NCBI GenBank assembly: GCA_016722525.1
Contig: JADKJB010000001.1
Span: forward strand, 248,001 to 312,000
Reading direction: 5' to 3'
DNA from: Bacteroidota bacterium
Lineage (GTDB): Bacteria > Bacteroidota > Bacteroidia > AKYH767-A > OLB10
DNA length: 64,000 nucleotides
Position numbers and translations under genes: made by a program. Of this stretch, positions 38,475 through 47,464 are shown in pieces. The notes under the pieces are model-generated. The model was not told where the DNA came from and did not search any database. It saw only the letters and a program-made list of their open reading frames with translations. Position 1 is the first letter of the stretch. Each line of letters begins with the position of its first letter.

Positions 38475-39477
38475 TAGACGATTTTTTTTTGCCACTTATA
38501 AACAACATCACCAATGCGAAAATACCTAAAAAAACCACTAATAACGTTTGAGTAGTATGCACCAAGGTAGCATAAACGATTCCATCAGTAGAAGAAACTC
38601 CAAAAAGTTGTAAGCCCTGAGAAACAATATAATGGTAGGCTCCAATACCGCCCTGGACAGGAGCCGACATACCCAATCCACCTACCACCAACACAAACAT
38701 TCCTGCTTTCATATCCAAATGAGCCGTTGATTGCAGACAGAAAAAACAGACCCAAGTCATTAAAAAATACAAGAACCAGATAAAGAAGGTATGAAATACG
38801 AACCAACCGGTATTTTTCATCCTCAAAATAGTTTTAAAACCAGATGCTATCTCGTGCATGATTCCTCTTACTTTGATGGAAAAAGCACTTTCATTTTCTT
38901 TTTTAATACTCATTCTCCATAGGATCCAAACAAGCAGCAATAAAGAAAGCACTAACCCTGCGATTACTATAGGATTTTGAAGAAAACTAAATTTATCCAT
39001 TAAAGGACTGACAACTTTTTCAGAAAGAAATCGACTTAATAAATCATATTCAAGAATGGCAACTAATACCATTGAAAAGAATAGCATCAGTAAATCAATC
39101 ACTCGTTCAACTATAACCGTACCTATTAAAGAATTGAAAGGCACCTTTTCGGAATTTGCCAATGCGCCACATCGCGTTATTTCTCCAATACGAGGAATAG
39201 CCAAATTAGCAAAATAACCCAAAAATAAGGCATAAAGTGTGCTGCTGAGCTTTGGTTTAAAACCTAATGGTTCCATGAGCATCACCCACCTGATAGCGCG
39301 ACTATAAAAAGCCCCAATCGCCAGTACTACCGAAACAGCTAACCACCATGGATCGGCTTGCGATAACTTGCCTGCTATTTCAGCTAAATTTTCTTTTCTG
39401 AATGTCAGCCACAATAAACCTAGTCCAATCGAAAATAGAAATAGATACTTGAAACCCGAAAGTAACTTGCTTTTCAA
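38452..39477 (-). CDS. lysylphosphatidylglycerol synthase transmembrane-region (YbhN-like) protein
   Basis: A 341-residue inner-membrane protein with about eight transmembrane helices, of the LPG_synthase_TM/UPF0104 family (flippase-like). Signatures are FYSRAIRWVMLMEPLG, LYALFLGYFANLAIPRIGEITRCGAL (the family's conserved G-E-x-x-R segment), and a late VQGGIGAYHYIVSQGL. It may move lipids or lipid-linked intermediates. It lies between rfaE2 and panD with a 2-bp gap to panD, so it probably belongs to one minus-strand operon running panC-panD-this gene-rfaE2. Confidence 0.88.
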   Translation of the reverse strand: MKSKLLSGFKYLFLFSIGLGLLWLTFRKENLAEIAGKLSQADPWWLAVSVVLAIGAFYSRAIRWVMLMEPLGFKPKLSSTLYALFLGYFANLAIPRIGEITRCGALANSEKVPFNSLIGTVIVERVIDLLMLFFSMVLVAILEYDLLSRFLSEKVVSPLMDKFSFLQNPIVIAGLVLSLLLLVWILWRMSIKKENESAFSIKVRGIMHEIASGFKTILRMKNTGWFVFHTFFIWFLYFLMTWVCFFCLQSTAHLDMKAGMFVLVVGGLGMSAPVQGGIGAYHYIVSQGLQLFGVSSTDGIVYATLVHTTQTLLVVFLGIFALVMLFISGKKKSSNEQAGVN

Positions 39478-39479
39478 AA

Positions 39480-39833
39480 TCAGCTTTTAAGCAATCTATT
39501 ATTAGAATCAGGAAAAACTAAGGAGGGTTTAAACGACTTTGCTTCTTCGAAATCCATAACTGCAAAAGAAACTATTATGACAATGTCGCCCACTTGAACT
39601 TTTCTGGCAGCGGGGCCATTCAAACAAACTGTACCTGTTCCTCTTTCTCCTTTGATGACATAGGTTTCGAAACGCTCTCCATTTGCAATGTTTAGAACTT
39701 GAACAAGCTCATTTTCAATCAGATTTGAAGCTTCCATGAGCTCCTCATCGAGGGTGATACTTCCTACATAATGCAGTTCAGCCTGAGTAACTCTGGCTCT
39801 GTGAATCTTAGATTTTAATATCTGAATTTCCAT
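39480..39833 (-). CDS. panD: aspartate 1-decarboxylase
   Basis: A 117-residue pyruvoyl enzyme that makes beta-alanine for pantothenate. The self-cleavage site is Gly24-Ser25 in HYVGSITLD, and the KSKIHRARVT start, NGERFETYVI and NGPAARKVQVGDIVII are all conserved. Normal length. It follows panC by 37 bp, so the two pantothenate genes are paired. Confidence 0.97.
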   Translation of the reverse strand: MEIQILKSKIHRARVTQAELHYVGSITLDEELMEASNLIENELVQVLNIANGERFETYVIKGERGTGTVCLNGPAARKVQVGDIVIIVSFAVMDFEEAKSFKPSLVFPDSNNRLLKS

Positions 39834-39870
39834 ACGGCCACAAAGGTAGGGAAAATTCTAGCTGAGGAAA

Positions 39871-40710
39871 TCAAATCGCGACGTTGTCAATTAAACGTGT
39901 TTTGGAGGTTATTACCGCAATACAAGCACGTTGATCGGCATGCGACTGCCATTTTGTGATGGGCTTCAGCGTTAGTGAGTCTACAAATTCAAGGTATTGA
40001 ACTTTAAATCCGCCTAAGGCTTCAATAATTTTAATAATTGTATGCTTCACTTCTTCCGGCTCATTAATCCGAACCAATTCGGATGCTAAAAGCAAGGAAT
40101 TATAAATTACCGGGGCAGCTTTTCGTTCTTCAAATGAAAGATGAATATTTCTTGAACTCATTGCCAACCCATCAGGCTCTCGCATCGTAGCACAACCAAC
40201 TATTTCAATCCCTGTTTTAAGCTGCTCATTCATTTCTTTAATGATTGCCAATTGTTGAAAATCCTTTTGTCCGAAATAAGCCCGGTTGGGGCGAATAATT
40301 TCGAAAAACCTGGATACAATGGTGGCAACTCCTTTAAAATGACCGGGTCGGTAAGCACCTTCCATAACCTTCTCAAGATCACCAAATTTCATTTCAATCA
40401 AGGATTGGTCTGGATACATTTCAGCGACTGATGGGGTAAAAACCATATCGCATCCATGTTGCTTAAGTAATTCATAATCAGCATCCGGAGTTCTGGGGTA
40501 ATTTAATAAATCTTTGGCATCTCCAAATTGAGTTGGATTCACAAAAATACTGCTTACAACCAGATCATTTTCACGTTTCGCCCGTTCAATCAGCGACATA
40601 TGACCTGGATGAAGAGCCCCCATAGTAGGCACAAATCCAATGGATAACCCCATCAATTTCGCCCGTTCCAGATATTCCCTCATCCGGGATTTTGATTCAG
40701 CTATCTCCAC
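39871..40710 (-). CDS. panC: pantothenate synthetase
   Basis: A 279-residue ligase joining pantoate and beta-alanine with ATP. The HxGH motif is HPGH (34-37) in FVPTMGALHPGHMSLI; other signatures are FVNPTQF, YFGQKDFQQLAIIK and the KMSKS-like loop MSSRN. Complete and normal in length. It is the first gene of the minus-strand set and is divergent from the glycogen-synthase-like gene across 214 bp, a common Bacteroidota arrangement. Confidence 0.97.
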   Translation of the reverse strand: MEIAESKSRMREYLERAKLMGLSIGFVPTMGALHPGHMSLIERAKRENDLVVSSIFVNPTQFGDAKDLLNYPRTPDADYELLKQHGCDMVFTPSVAEMYPDQSLIEMKFGDLEKVMEGAYRPGHFKGVATIVSRFFEIIRPNRAYFGQKDFQQLAIIKEMNEQLKTGIEIVGCATMREPDGLAMSSRNIHLSFEERKAAPVIYNSLLLASELVRINEPEEVKHTIIKIIEALGGFKVQYLEFVDSLTLKPITKWQSHADQRACIAVITSKTRLIDNVAI

Positions 40711-40868
40711 ATTGCAAGAAAACAGGCAATGTTAATCAAAAAAATCAAACCGTTCGCCCTAGTTTTATAACTGGAAAAGCAGGCTGATTTATGCCTTATA
40801 TCGCTCATAATCAAGTTATTTAAGCTTTCGCAAGCCGCCCTCCATCAATTTGCGGCACTACTTGTTTA

Positions 40869-40900
40869 ATTGCAAAAGAAGAATAAATTACGTACCTTTG
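40869..40900 (+). promoter_or_regulatory. Bacteroidota promoter ATTG-N20-TACCTTTG
   Basis: ATTG at 40869-40872 and TACCTTTG at 40893-40900, 20 bases apart, match the TTTG/TAnnTTTG primary promoter layout with one mismatch. It ends 24 bp before the ATG of the glycogen-synthase-like gene and is the best promoter in the window. It likely serves the run to DUF4270 and glmS. Confidence 0.65.
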
Positions 40901-40924
40901 CAATTGTAAGCTAAAATTCCTAAT

Positions 40925-41752
40925 ATGAAAAAAGCAAAAGTTCTTTACATATCTCATGAAATACATCCCTACCTTGAAGTTACTGAATTAGGCAAAATTT
41001 CAAGACAACTGCCCCAAGGTATTCAGGAGCGTGGAAAAGAGATCAGGACTTTTATGCCTCGCTTCGGGCTTATTAATGAAAGAAGGAATCAACTCCATGA
41101 AGTAATCAGGCTTTCCGGAATGAACCTTATTATTGACGATACCGATCATCCACTCATTATAAAGGTTGCCTCCATTCAATCTGCCAGAATGCAGGTTTAT
41201 TTTATTGATAATGAAGAATACTTTCAACGCAAAGCTATTTTCAGAGACACTAAAAAGAAATTTTTCAAGGATAACGATGATCGCACTCTTTTCTTTTGCA
41301 GAGGAGTTCTGGAAACAGTTAAAAAATTAGGCTGGAGTCCTGACATTATTCATTGCCATGGCTGGATGACCAGTTTGATTCCTTTACTTATAAAAACAAA
41401 TTACCGGGAAGACCCGATTTTCAAAGATGCTCGTGTTGTTTATTCGATTTATGATGACAATTTCGATGAGTCATTCAGTGATGATTATGCTACCAAAGTT
41501 ATGATGGAAGGCATGACTACCGCTGATGTGAAAGACCTAAAGACTCCAACCTGGGAGGGCATCACCATGAACGCTATCGCTAAATCTGATGCAGTCATTC
41601 AGGGAAGCGAAACTTTGAGTCCTGCTCTTCAGACTTATATTAAAAAGAATCAAAAGCAATTCCTTGGATTTAAGTCAACTGAAGAGTATTTAGATGCTTA
41701 CAACAGTTTTTATGATGAATTGCTTGTTGAAGATCCCATATTAATTGAATAA
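40925..41752 (+). CDS. glycogen/starch-synthase-like protein lacking the C-terminal donor domain
   Basis: A 275-residue protein equal to the N-terminal acceptor half of GT5 glycogen synthases: KVLYISHEIHPYLEVTELGKISRQLPQGIQERGKEIRTFMPRFGLI, the VYFIDNEEYFQRKAIF segment and DIIHCHGWMTSLIPLLIKT. The C-terminal half of GT-B enzymes, which binds the nucleotide sugar, is absent, and the usual K-x-G-G-L-A loop is changed to TELGKISRQL. It is thus unlikely to be a working glycogen synthase by itself. This short form, next to panC and before DUF4270 and glmS, is recurrent in Bacteroidota; its role is unknown. Confidence 0.85.
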   Translation: MKKAKVLYISHEIHPYLEVTELGKISRQLPQGIQERGKEIRTFMPRFGLINERRNQLHEVIRLSGMNLIIDDTDHPLIIKVASIQSARMQVYFIDNEEYFQRKAIFRDTKKKFFKDNDDRTLFFCRGVLETVKKLGWSPDIIHCHGWMTSLIPLLIKTNYREDPIFKDARVVYSIYDDNFDESFSDDYATKVMMEGMTTADVKDLKTPTWEGITMNAIAKSDAVIQGSETLSPALQTYIKKNQKQFLGFKSTEEYLDAYNSFYDELLVEDPILIE

Positions 41753-41835
41753 GGTGATAACTCTTTTTCTAAATAAGTAATTATCGTGCATTTAGCACGT
41801 TAACAGATTTCTGATTTCTAATTCATTTTTGAGGA

Positions 41836-43137
41836 ATGACTAAACAATTGAAGTGGCTTTTACCTGCTATGCTTTTAGCAGGTGTTTTAACTTTAAATTC
41901 TTGCTCCGAGCCCGATTCAGTTGGTATTGAAGTACAACCAGAAGGAGATATCCCGGGGTTATTTTTTACAGATACCATAACCATTGATGCCAGTACGGTT
42001 ATAGAGGATTCCCTTAGGAGTGATGAGGGTGTTGCTGCATTTAATTTGGCAGGTAGTTATACAGATAACGTTTTCGGTTTATCCAGGGCTAGTTTTTATA
42101 CGCAGTTTTTTCTTCCCAATAACAGTACTAATTTTAGTTTTGGAACCGATCCTATTCTCGACTCGGTAGTGCTGACTCTTGCTTATGCGGATTATTTTGG
42201 AGACACGCTTACTCCCATGAATCTGGAAGTTTTGCAGTTGGAAGAACTGATGGTGATAGATTCTAATTATTTTACCAATAAAAGCCTGACTACAGGACAA
42301 CAGTTGTTTTCAGGAACCATTGAAGTGCGACCTAAAGACAGTTTGGATGTAGATGGCGGATTAAGGCCTCCTCATTTGAGATTAAAAATGGACAATGCGT
42401 GGGGAACCGCATTTATAACCAGTGGCAATGCAAATTTCCTGAGTAATGATGCATTTAAAAGTTATTTCAAAGGAATACAGGTAAAGGCTAGCGATATAAC
42501 TGCCGAGGATGATGGATGCGTTATGTCTTTTAACTTGTTAGCTGCTATGTCAAAAATGGCTTTTTATTATAAAAATGGCACCGACACTACACAGATAAAA
42601 GCTTATTTTGAGGTCAATTCGGGCACGCCACGCTTCAATCATTTTGAACACGATTACACACTTGCCGATTTCGGAAACACCTTTCCGGTTTCAGGTGCAG
42701 ACAAACTCTATGTGCAATCTATGTCAGGGGTAAAAGTCAGATTAAAATTTCCACATATACGGAACCTCAGCGCAATTAGTGCCGTATCAATTAATAAAGC
42801 AGAATTGGTGCTTCCTGTTGAAGATAATACCCTTTATAGAAATCATACTAATCTGATCGTATTTGGTGTTGATTCTGCAGGAGCCGAAGCCTTGATACCT
42901 GACCTGCTTGAATCATCCAGCTATTATGGCGGCGCTTATAGTGCAACCGACAAAATTTACAAATTCAATATTGGCCGTTATATTCAGCGTCTTGTGTCAG
43001 ATCCGAGTAAAGATGATTTTGGAATTAGTCTGGTTTCAAGCGGAGGTGCAATTAATGGTTTCCGTACAATTATACCGGGCACAGTTGCTACCGGTAGTAA
43101 AATTCAATTAAGAATAACATATTCAAAACTCGATTAA
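41836..43137 (+). CDS. DUF4270 family lipoprotein
   Basis: A 433-residue outer-membrane lipoprotein of a Bacteroidota-specific family. The signal peptide ends in LTLNSCSEP (Cys23). Family features seen are DTITIDASTVIEDSLRSDE, GSYTDNVFGLSRASFYTQFFLP, LDSVVLTLAYADYFGDT and a late FNIGRYIQRLVSDP with a C-terminal RLTYS-like strand (IQLRITYSKLD). Function unknown. Ends 4 bp before glmS. Confidence 0.9.
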   Translation: MTKQLKWLLPAMLLAGVLTLNSCSEPDSVGIEVQPEGDIPGLFFTDTITIDASTVIEDSLRSDEGVAAFNLAGSYTDNVFGLSRASFYTQFFLPNNSTNFSFGTDPILDSVVLTLAYADYFGDTLTPMNLEVLQLEELMVIDSNYFTNKSLTTGQQLFSGTIEVRPKDSLDVDGGLRPPHLRLKMDNAWGTAFITSGNANFLSNDAFKSYFKGIQVKASDITAEDDGCVMSFNLLAAMSKMAFYYKNGTDTTQIKAYFEVNSGTPRFNHFEHDYTLADFGNTFPVSGADKLYVQSMSGVKVRLKFPHIRNLSAISAVSINKAELVLPVEDNTLYRNHTNLIVFGVDSAGAEALIPDLLESSSYYGGAYSATDKIYKFNIGRYIQRLVSDPSKDDFGISLVSSGGAINGFRTIIPGTVATGSKIQLRITYSKLD

Positions 43138-43141
43138 CACC

Positions 43142-44977
43142 ATGTGTGGAATTGTAGCATATATAGGCCACCGTCAGGCATTTCCCATAATTATGAAGGG
43201 ATTGCAACGGTTAGAGTATCGTGGTTACGACAGTGCAGGCGTTGCTTTGTTGAATGGTGATCTCAATGTTTATAAAAAAGCCGGAAAAGTTTCTGATCTG
43301 GCTGAATTTACAAAAGATAAAAATGTATCCGGGACCTTAGGTATGGGTCACACCCGATGGGCTACTCACGGTGAACCCAATGATAAAAATGCGCACCCGC
43401 ATTTTTCTGAATCTAAAAATTTCGCTATTATTCATAATGGAATTATAGAAAATTATTCTTCTATAAAAACTGAACTCACCAACAGAGGGCATCACTTCAA
43501 CAGCGATACCGATACTGAAGTGTTGATTCATCTTATCGAAGATGTTTACAACAACCTTCATGTTGATTTGGAAGAAGCTGTTCGTTTAGCATTAAGCGAA
43601 GTAATTGGTGCTTATGCCATAGTAGTTATTTCTAAAAATGATCCCGGTAAAATGATAGCTGCAAGAAAAGGCAGTCCTATTGTTTTGGGAATTGGTAAAG
43701 ATGAATTTTTTGTTGCCTCTGATGCAACTCCAATTATTGAATATACTAAAAATGTTGCTTACCTGAATGATGGTGAAGTGGCGATAATTTCCGATGGTAA
43801 ACTAACCGTTAAAACTATCGAAAATCAAATCAAGATTCCTTATGTTCAGGAACTTGAAATGCAATTAGAAATGCTGGAAAAAGGCGGCTATGAGCATTTT
43901 ATGTTGAAAGAAATTTATGAGCAGCCTCGTTCTATCTGGGATAGTATGCGTGGACGGATTGATGCTAAAAACAGACGGCTTCGTTTAGGTGGACTTGGTG
44001 ATTATGAAAATAAATTCATCAATGCCAAACGTGTAATTATAATCGGTTGTGGTACCTCCTGGCATGCGGGACTTGTTGCAGAATATTTGATAGAGGATCT
44101 GGCACGAATTCCTGTTGAGGTAGAGTATGCTTCCGAATTCCGTTACCGTAATCCAATTATTAATGAAGAAGATGTTGTGATAGCAATTTCACAATCAGGT
44201 GAAACTGCCGATACGTTAGCCGCAATTGAGCTTGCTAAATCCAAAGGAGCTACCATTTTTGGTGTATGCAATGTTGTTGGATCCAGTATTCCACGGGCTA
44301 CTCACGCCGGCTCTTATACCCACGCAGGACCTGAAATAGGCGTTGCTTCAACAAAAGCATTTACTGCTCAGGTTACTGTTCTCACTTTACTTGCCCTACA
44401 AATAGCAAGGAAAAGAGGTACAATTACTGAATCTCGCTTCCACGCATTGCTGAATGAACTCGAAAGTATACCTGCTAAAGTTGAAACTGCTTTGAAATCG
44501 AATGATCTTATTCGCGACCTGGCAGCTAAATTTAAAGATTCCCGCAATGTACTCTATCTTGGAAGAGGATATGGATTTCCTGTTGCTTTGGAAGGGGCTC
44601 TTAAGTTAAAAGAAATTTCTTATATTCATGCTGAAGGTTATCCTGCCGCTGAAATGAAACATGGTCCTATTGCACTTATTGATGCTGAAATGCCGGTTGT
44701 TGTTATAGCGACTAAAAATAGTTCTTACGAAAAAGTGGTCAGTAACATACAAGAAGTAAAAGCCAGAAAAGGAATTATTATCGCAGTAGTTACAGAAGGT
44801 GATATTGAAGTGAAAAAAATTGCCGATCACGTAATTGAAATACCAGAAACCGATGAATTATTAGTTCCACTTGTTTCTGTTATTCCACTCCAACTGCTGA
44901 GTTATCATATTGCCGTTATGCGTGAGTGCAATGTAGATCAACCTCGTAACCTGGCAAAATCAGTAACTGTTGAGTAA
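43142..44977 (+). CDS. glmS: glutamine-fructose-6-phosphate transaminase (isomerizing)
   Basis: A 611-residue enzyme that makes glucosamine-6-phosphate for peptidoglycan, LPS and other amino sugars. Cys2 after the initiator Met (MCGIVAYIGHR) is the glutaminase nucleophile; the class II amidotransferase domain runs to about 230 with GHTRWATHGEP. Two SIS domains follow (IIIGCGTSWHAG, AISQSGETADT; YLGRGYGFPVALEGALKLKEISYIHAE), and it ends in the conserved DQPRNLAKSVTVE. No glmS ribozyme is seen in the 4-bp gap upstream. Confidence 0.98.
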   Translation: MCGIVAYIGHRQAFPIIMKGLQRLEYRGYDSAGVALLNGDLNVYKKAGKVSDLAEFTKDKNVSGTLGMGHTRWATHGEPNDKNAHPHFSESKNFAIIHNGIIENYSSIKTELTNRGHHFNSDTDTEVLIHLIEDVYNNLHVDLEEAVRLALSEVIGAYAIVVISKNDPGKMIAARKGSPIVLGIGKDEFFVASDATPIIEYTKNVAYLNDGEVAIISDGKLTVKTIENQIKIPYVQELEMQLEMLEKGGYEHFMLKEIYEQPRSIWDSMRGRIDAKNRRLRLGGLGDYENKFINAKRVIIIGCGTSWHAGLVAEYLIEDLARIPVEVEYASEFRYRNPIINEEDVVIAISQSGETADTLAAIELAKSKGATIFGVCNVVGSSIPRATHAGSYTHAGPEIGVASTKAFTAQVTVLTLLALQIARKRGTITESRFHALLNELESIPAKVETALKSNDLIRDLAAKFKDSRNVLYLGRGYGFPVALEGALKLKEISYIHAEGYPAAEMKHGPIALIDAEMPVVVIATKNSSYEKVVSNIQEVKARKGIIIAVVTEGDIEVKKIADHVIEIPETDELLVPLVSVIPLQLLSYHIAVMRECNVDQPRNLAKSVTVE

Positions 44978-45009
44978 CCTTAATTGCTACTAAGAAGCTG
45001 AGCTACAAG

Positions 45010-45036
45010 AGGCCTTCCGAAACGAAGGCCTTTTTT
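45010..45036 (+). terminator. rho-independent terminator of glmS
   Basis: Perfect 8-bp stem aggccttc (45010-45017) and its complement (45024-45031) with a 6-base loop, followed directly by a T-run. It lies 32 bp after the glmS stop and also precedes the convergent thiL end. Confidence 0.93.
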
Positions 45037-45077
45037 CTTAAGTACAAACGAATTTTGCGAAGAAAATAGTATTCACA

Positions 45078-46130
45078 TTATTCCTGCCTCATTTTTAGTC
45101 CATCCCATCCCTGAGCTTTCAAAGGAGTTTCATGTTCACTCTTATCAATTAATGCAAGTCCGGCAGATTCAGCAGTAACATATCCGATCACACTAACCCC
45201 TGTTATAGCTTTCACCTTTTCAAAATCGCTTTGGCGAATTGTGAATAGCAGCTCATAGTCTTCTCCACCATTCAAAGCGGCCACAGTCGGATTGATATTT
45301 AATTCCTCAGCTATTGCTACTGTTTCAACATCAATAGGGATCTTATCCTCATAAATTCTGCAGCCTTTGGATGAGGCCACACAGATATGAAACAATTCTG
45401 AAGCCAACCCATCAGAAATATCAATCATGGAAGTAGGGACGACATCATTGCTTTTTAATGCACCCACAATATCCTTTCTTGCTTCAGGTTTTAATTGTCT
45501 TTCAACAGCGTAATCAAAGCCGCTCAAATCGGGTTGAATATTTGGGTTTTCGATAAATACTTTCTTCTCTCTGTTTAATATTTGCAATCCTGCAAAAGCC
45601 GCTCCCAAATCACCACTCACGCAAATCAGATCATTCTCAGCAGCACCACTTCTATAAACTACACTTTCCTTTGCTACCGAACCTATGGCTGTCACGCTTA
45701 AAACTAATCCCGACCTCGACGAAGTAGTATCTCCTCCAACCAGATCAACATTATGCCGATCGCATGCAAGCAGCATTCCTTCGTACAATTCTTCCCCCGC
45801 CTCTAGCGAAAACCGGTTCGACAACCCCAATCCTACAACAATTCGCTCCGGAGTGCCGTTCATAGCATAAATATCACTCAAATTAACCATTACGGCTTTA
45901 TATCCTAAATGCTTTAGCGGATAAAAAGAGAGGTCAAAGTGAACACCTTCCAACAAAAGATCACAGGTCACTAATTCAAAATGATCTCCTCTGTCAATTA
46001 CAGCACAATCGTCACCAATTCCTTTTATAGTTTTTAGGTTCTTTGATTTTATATTTGCCGCAAGGTGACTGATAAGTCCAAACTCTCCTAAATCAGACAA
46101 CTCCGTTCTGCTATTTTTGTTTTCAAACAT
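45078..46130 (-). CDS. thiL: thiamine-monophosphate kinase
   Basis: A 350-residue PurM/AIRS-type kinase for the last step of thiamine diphosphate synthesis. It has GIGDDCAVID (about 39-48), the LLLEGVHFDL and YKAVMVNLSDIYAMNGTPE segments, DLVGGDTTSSRSGLVLSVTAIG, a later MIDISDGLASELFHIC and NGGEDYELLFTI. Length is slightly above average. It is a single gene in this window; it converges with glmS. Confidence 0.96.
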   Translation of the reverse strand: MFENKNSRTELSDLGEFGLISHLAANIKSKNLKTIKGIGDDCAVIDRGDHFELVTCDLLLEGVHFDLSFYPLKHLGYKAVMVNLSDIYAMNGTPERIVVGLGLSNRFSLEAGEELYEGMLLACDRHNVDLVGGDTTSSRSGLVLSVTAIGSVAKESVVYRSGAAENDLICVSGDLGAAFAGLQILNREKKVFIENPNIQPDLSGFDYAVERQLKPEARKDIVGALKSNDVVPTSMIDISDGLASELFHICVASSKGCRIYEDKIPIDVETVAIAEELNINPTVAALNGGEDYELLFTIRQSDFEKVKAITGVSVIGYVTAESAGLALIDKSEHETPLKAQGWDGLKMRQE

Positions 46131-46290
46131 TTTAGAATAAGAATTAGAATGTGATAAGATTTATAAATAGTTAACCAATTATACTTAAGTACCTAAAAGT
46201 TTGTAAATTTATAAGTAAATTATGAAAACCATGAATTTTATATTAAGTACTTTTCGGCTTTTGTTTTAGAAGTTTTGTAAATTAGTAGTA

Positions 46291-46935
46291 TTGAAAGATT
46301 ACTATAAAACACTGGGGATCTCCTCTGCTTCCGATAAGCAAGCCATCCGAAAAGCATGGCTCAAGAAGGCATTTGAGTACCACCCAGATCATCATCCGGG
46401 CAATCTCATTGCCGAAGAAAATTTCAAAGAGGCTCAGGAAGCCTACAGGATATTATCAGATCCATCACTGAGGTTGCAATATGATTCGGGAAAGTTCAAA
46501 TGGATAAATCCCGATTTCGCTACTGCACCTATTAAGAATCATTATTTTTATGCGTTGGTTCATTCCAAAAAAATAAAGTGTTTTGAAGAAGTGAGCTTGT
46601 CGTTCACCTATACCGGTGATGGCAGAATTTTCAAAAAACCCTCCTTAAAAAACTTTCATTTGACAGGGTCTCCTTTGGTCGCTTTTCGAATGGTTATACA
46701 TGAGGGGCAAAGAGTTAAAGAAACCAGTCTTACTTACACCGTTTGTCCGCTATTGGAAGGCACATTGTTGATGGAGGCCGCCAGCATTAAAATTGAAGGC
46801 AAAATATATTATTCAATTCCAATTGAAATTTCTGTAGCACCAAACACCTGCTACTTTCTCGAAAATCAGGCAGACGATGGCAAGCCCCTAAAACTTACTT
46901 TGCATTATGAATTCAAAAAAGGGGAAGAGCCATAA
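46291..46935 (+). CDS. J-domain (DnaJ-like) protein
   Basis: A 214-residue protein with an N-terminal J domain (1-70): KDYYKTLGISSAS, helix II KQAIRKAWLKKAFEYHPDHHPG with the HPD triplet at 31-33, and EENFKEAQEAYRILSDPSLRLQYDSG. The C-terminal 130 residues are unlike the DnaJ substrate domains and are mostly beta-strand. It should stimulate an Hsp70 partner. The only possible start is the TTG at 46291, since an in-frame stop lies just upstream. Confidence 0.85.
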   Translation: MKDYYKTLGISSASDKQAIRKAWLKKAFEYHPDHHPGNLIAEENFKEAQEAYRILSDPSLRLQYDSGKFKWINPDFATAPIKNHYFYALVHSKKIKCFEEVSLSFTYTGDGRIFKKPSLKNFHLTGSPLVAFRMVIHEGQRVKETSLTYTVCPLLEGTLLMEAASIKIEGKIYYSIPIEISVAPNTCYFLENQADDGKPLKLTLHYEFKKGEEP

Positions 46936-46960
46936 AGGATCAGTGAAAACAAAAAAAATC

Positions 46961-47292
46961 ATGTGGTACTTATTCCACGAAGTCGTACCGCCTATATTTT
47001 TCATTCTATAGGTTCAGTATTAAAAGGCGTTTGCACCCTTTGGGGAACTATTATGTTCAACTATTATTTTGGATGGAACTTACTTTTGGGTGCTGCAGCA
47101 GGAAGTTTACTTGGCGGAATCAATGTGCAGCTGATGTACTGGTTGGTAAATGTGAAATCCAAATACCGATTTGCCCCGGAGCACCCAATTGTCAGTGAAT
47201 ATAGAGAGCGTGGCTACTTTTTTGGCGAAAGTATGGGCATTCCTTTCATAAAAGGGAATTTTATATATAGAATCGGATCTTTGTTGAGCTGA
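46961..47292 (+). CDS. small membrane protein of unknown function (one probable frameshift)
   Basis: A 110-residue protein if one T is added to the T5 run at 46997-47001, joining MWYLFHEVVPPIFF to HSIGSVLKGVCTLWG. It has two hydrophobic segments (GVCTLWGTIMFNYYFGWNLLLGAAAGSLLGG) and a soluble C-terminal tail. Unrepaired, the frame starts with a GTG at 46963. No family is recognised. It starts 25 bp after the J-domain gene and is probably co-transcribed with it. Confidence 0.6.
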
Positions 47293-47464
47293 TACCATGA
47301 CTTATATTTACCATATACTAAAGTTCATAGATGTGTCAAAATTTCGAAATTATTTTGCATTTTTACATCGCTAATACTTTGGCTTACCACCAAAATTCAT
47401 CCAGCTCTTTTCAGCATATAATTCTCCACTGGCAGTTAAAAATGAAAGACTAAATAAAAAAGAA

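Noticed and set aside
40925..41752. Functional glycogen synthase
   Set aside because: The C-terminal donor-binding domain is absent and the conserved Lys-Gly-Gly loop is altered.
43138..43141. glmS ribozyme upstream of glmS
   Set aside because: Only four bases separate DUF4270 and glmS, so there is no room for one.
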